A stretch of DNA of 64,000 nucleotides, taken from Eubacteriales bacterium (GTDB lineage Bacteria > Bacillota > Clostridia > Lachnospirales > Lachnospiraceae). Position 1 is the first letter of the stretch; every line of letters starts with the position of its first letter. A program made the translations under genes and the position numbers. The stretch is taken from assembly GCA_030524175.1 (NCBI GenBank), contig JAUNHC010000003.1, positions 62,001 through 126,000 of the forward strand, written 5' to 3'. Below the pieces are notes generated by a model, which did no database searches, was not told the DNA's origin, and saw only the letters and a program-made list of their open reading frames with translations. Shown here piece after piece: positions 63,463 to 64,000 of this stretch.

Positions 63463-64000
63463 TCATCTGTCATAAGATACCTCATAGTGACCAAAACCAA
63501 TAGTTGCACCTTTACCAATCCTCAGATATTTCCCTACCTCTAAAATTGGCACAAACATTGATAAATCTCCTTCATATAAAGCCCATCCTGTTTTGGATGG
63601 AAGTTCCAGCTTTCCTTCCTTTTGGTTCATAGAATACCTTTTAAAGGGCACCTCCCTCCAATATTCACTTAAAGTTTTCACTTCTTTAGCCTGCTCCAAT
63701 AGTCGTTTTTCATCCCACTCTAATTGAAATTCTGTATAAGTGGTCGTCAACAGCGATATCCTGCGCATTAGAAACTTAAGCAACATGTCAAACGGCAGTC
63801 TTTCAAACAGTTTTTTTCCCGATACTACTCTAAGGGGTGTGTCAAAAAACAGGCTGACATAAGAGGCATTTCTTTCCATAATCTGTAACGGCCTGGGGGA
63901 AAGATTACGAATCCAGATTTTGCCCCCGGCATATATCACCTTACCTGTATCCGGATCCACTACCTGCATCAAACGGAAGGAAAGTCGTTCTGCTCCCCAG
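63463..64000 (-). CDS. cas6: Cas6 pre-crRNA endoribonuclease (5' end beyond window)
   Basis: About 178 C-terminal residues are visible; the frame is open to the right edge (WGAERLSFRLMQVVDPDTG), so the start is outside. The C-terminus LRIGKGATIGFGHYEV is the conserved glycine-rich loop of Cas6 RAMP nucleases, and RNLSPRPLQIMERNASYVSLFFDTPL also fits. Cas6 cuts the array transcript within each repeat, at the base of the CACTTCC stem, leaving the ATTGAAAT tag. It is the most upstream visible gene of the cas operon; 14 bases separate its stop from the ATG of the frameshifted gene. Confidence 0.85.
   Translation of the reverse strand, partial: WGAERLSFRLMQVVDPDTGKVIYAGGKIWIRNLSPRPLQIMERNASYVSLFFDTPLRVVSGKKLFERLPFDMLLKFLMRRISLLTTTYTEFQLEWDEKRLLEQAKEVKTLSEYWREVPFKRYSMNQKEGKLELPSKTGWALYEGDLSMFVPILEVGKYLRIGKGATIGFGHYEVSYDR

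Overview
The window looks like the chromosome of an anaerobic gut Firmicute, most likely a Lachnospiraceae member (Blautia or Lachnoclostridium type). This is inferred from strong AGGAGG ribosome sites, a T-box leader, a LicT antiterminator leader, a cobalamin-dependent class II ribonucleotide reductase behind paired NrdR boxes, a B. subtilis-style LexA box, and oxygen-sensitive enzymes. No rRNA, tRNA, prophage or complete insertion sequence was seen.

Layout. 1-2.2 kb: TRAP transporter genes dctQ-dctM behind a T-box whose specifier reads isoleucine. 2.2-10.4 kb: an amidohydrolase, SOS-type dinB, a HAD phosphatase, a membrane protein with a pseudouridine synthase, and an AGCS symporter. 10.7-15.4 kb: a DUF2156-like protein, a GNAT enzyme, and a MerR-controlled operon with a ferredoxin-containing aldo/keto reductase and a threonine aldolase. 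15.5-22.8 kb: a KamA-like radical SAM protein, nrdJ, a TfoX-C protein with a patatin, a palindrome-rich repeat, a PadR/DUF1700 pair and an aminoglycoside-phosphotransferase-fold kinase. 22.8-37.3 kb: a nucleoside island holding deoD, an amidohydrolase deaminase, a PfkB kinase, a nucleoside hydrolase, a complete BMP-type nucleoside ABC importer, an ADP-ribosylglycohydrolase, udp, a paired small DMT transporter and three Crp/Fnr regulators near dyad operators. 37.4-48.7 kb: a flavodoxin-fold reductase, UPF0303, an inositol-dehydrogenase-like gene, a kinase/aldolase sugar module with AraC, an HPr lacking the regulatory serine, and a licT-bglP-bglA beta-glucoside operon. 49.2-53.5 kb: a two-component system and a secreted M13 metallopeptidase.

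53.7-64.0 kb is the accessory region and the highlight. It has a hairpin MITE-like element, the 3' remnant of a transporter gene, a five-repeat CRISPR array, and a leftward type III operon that runs off the right edge: cas6, a frameshifted nuclease-like gene, cas10 without an HD domain, a 700-residue Cas7-Cas5-(Cas11-like) fusion, a tandem Cas7 (Cas7-2x), csx19 and a Cas7 with a zinc-ribbon insertion. This gene content matches the rare fused III-D variant (III-Dv) known from cyanobacteria. Cas10 carries DGDD in place of GGDD. No cas1/cas2 and no CARF effector is visible in the window.
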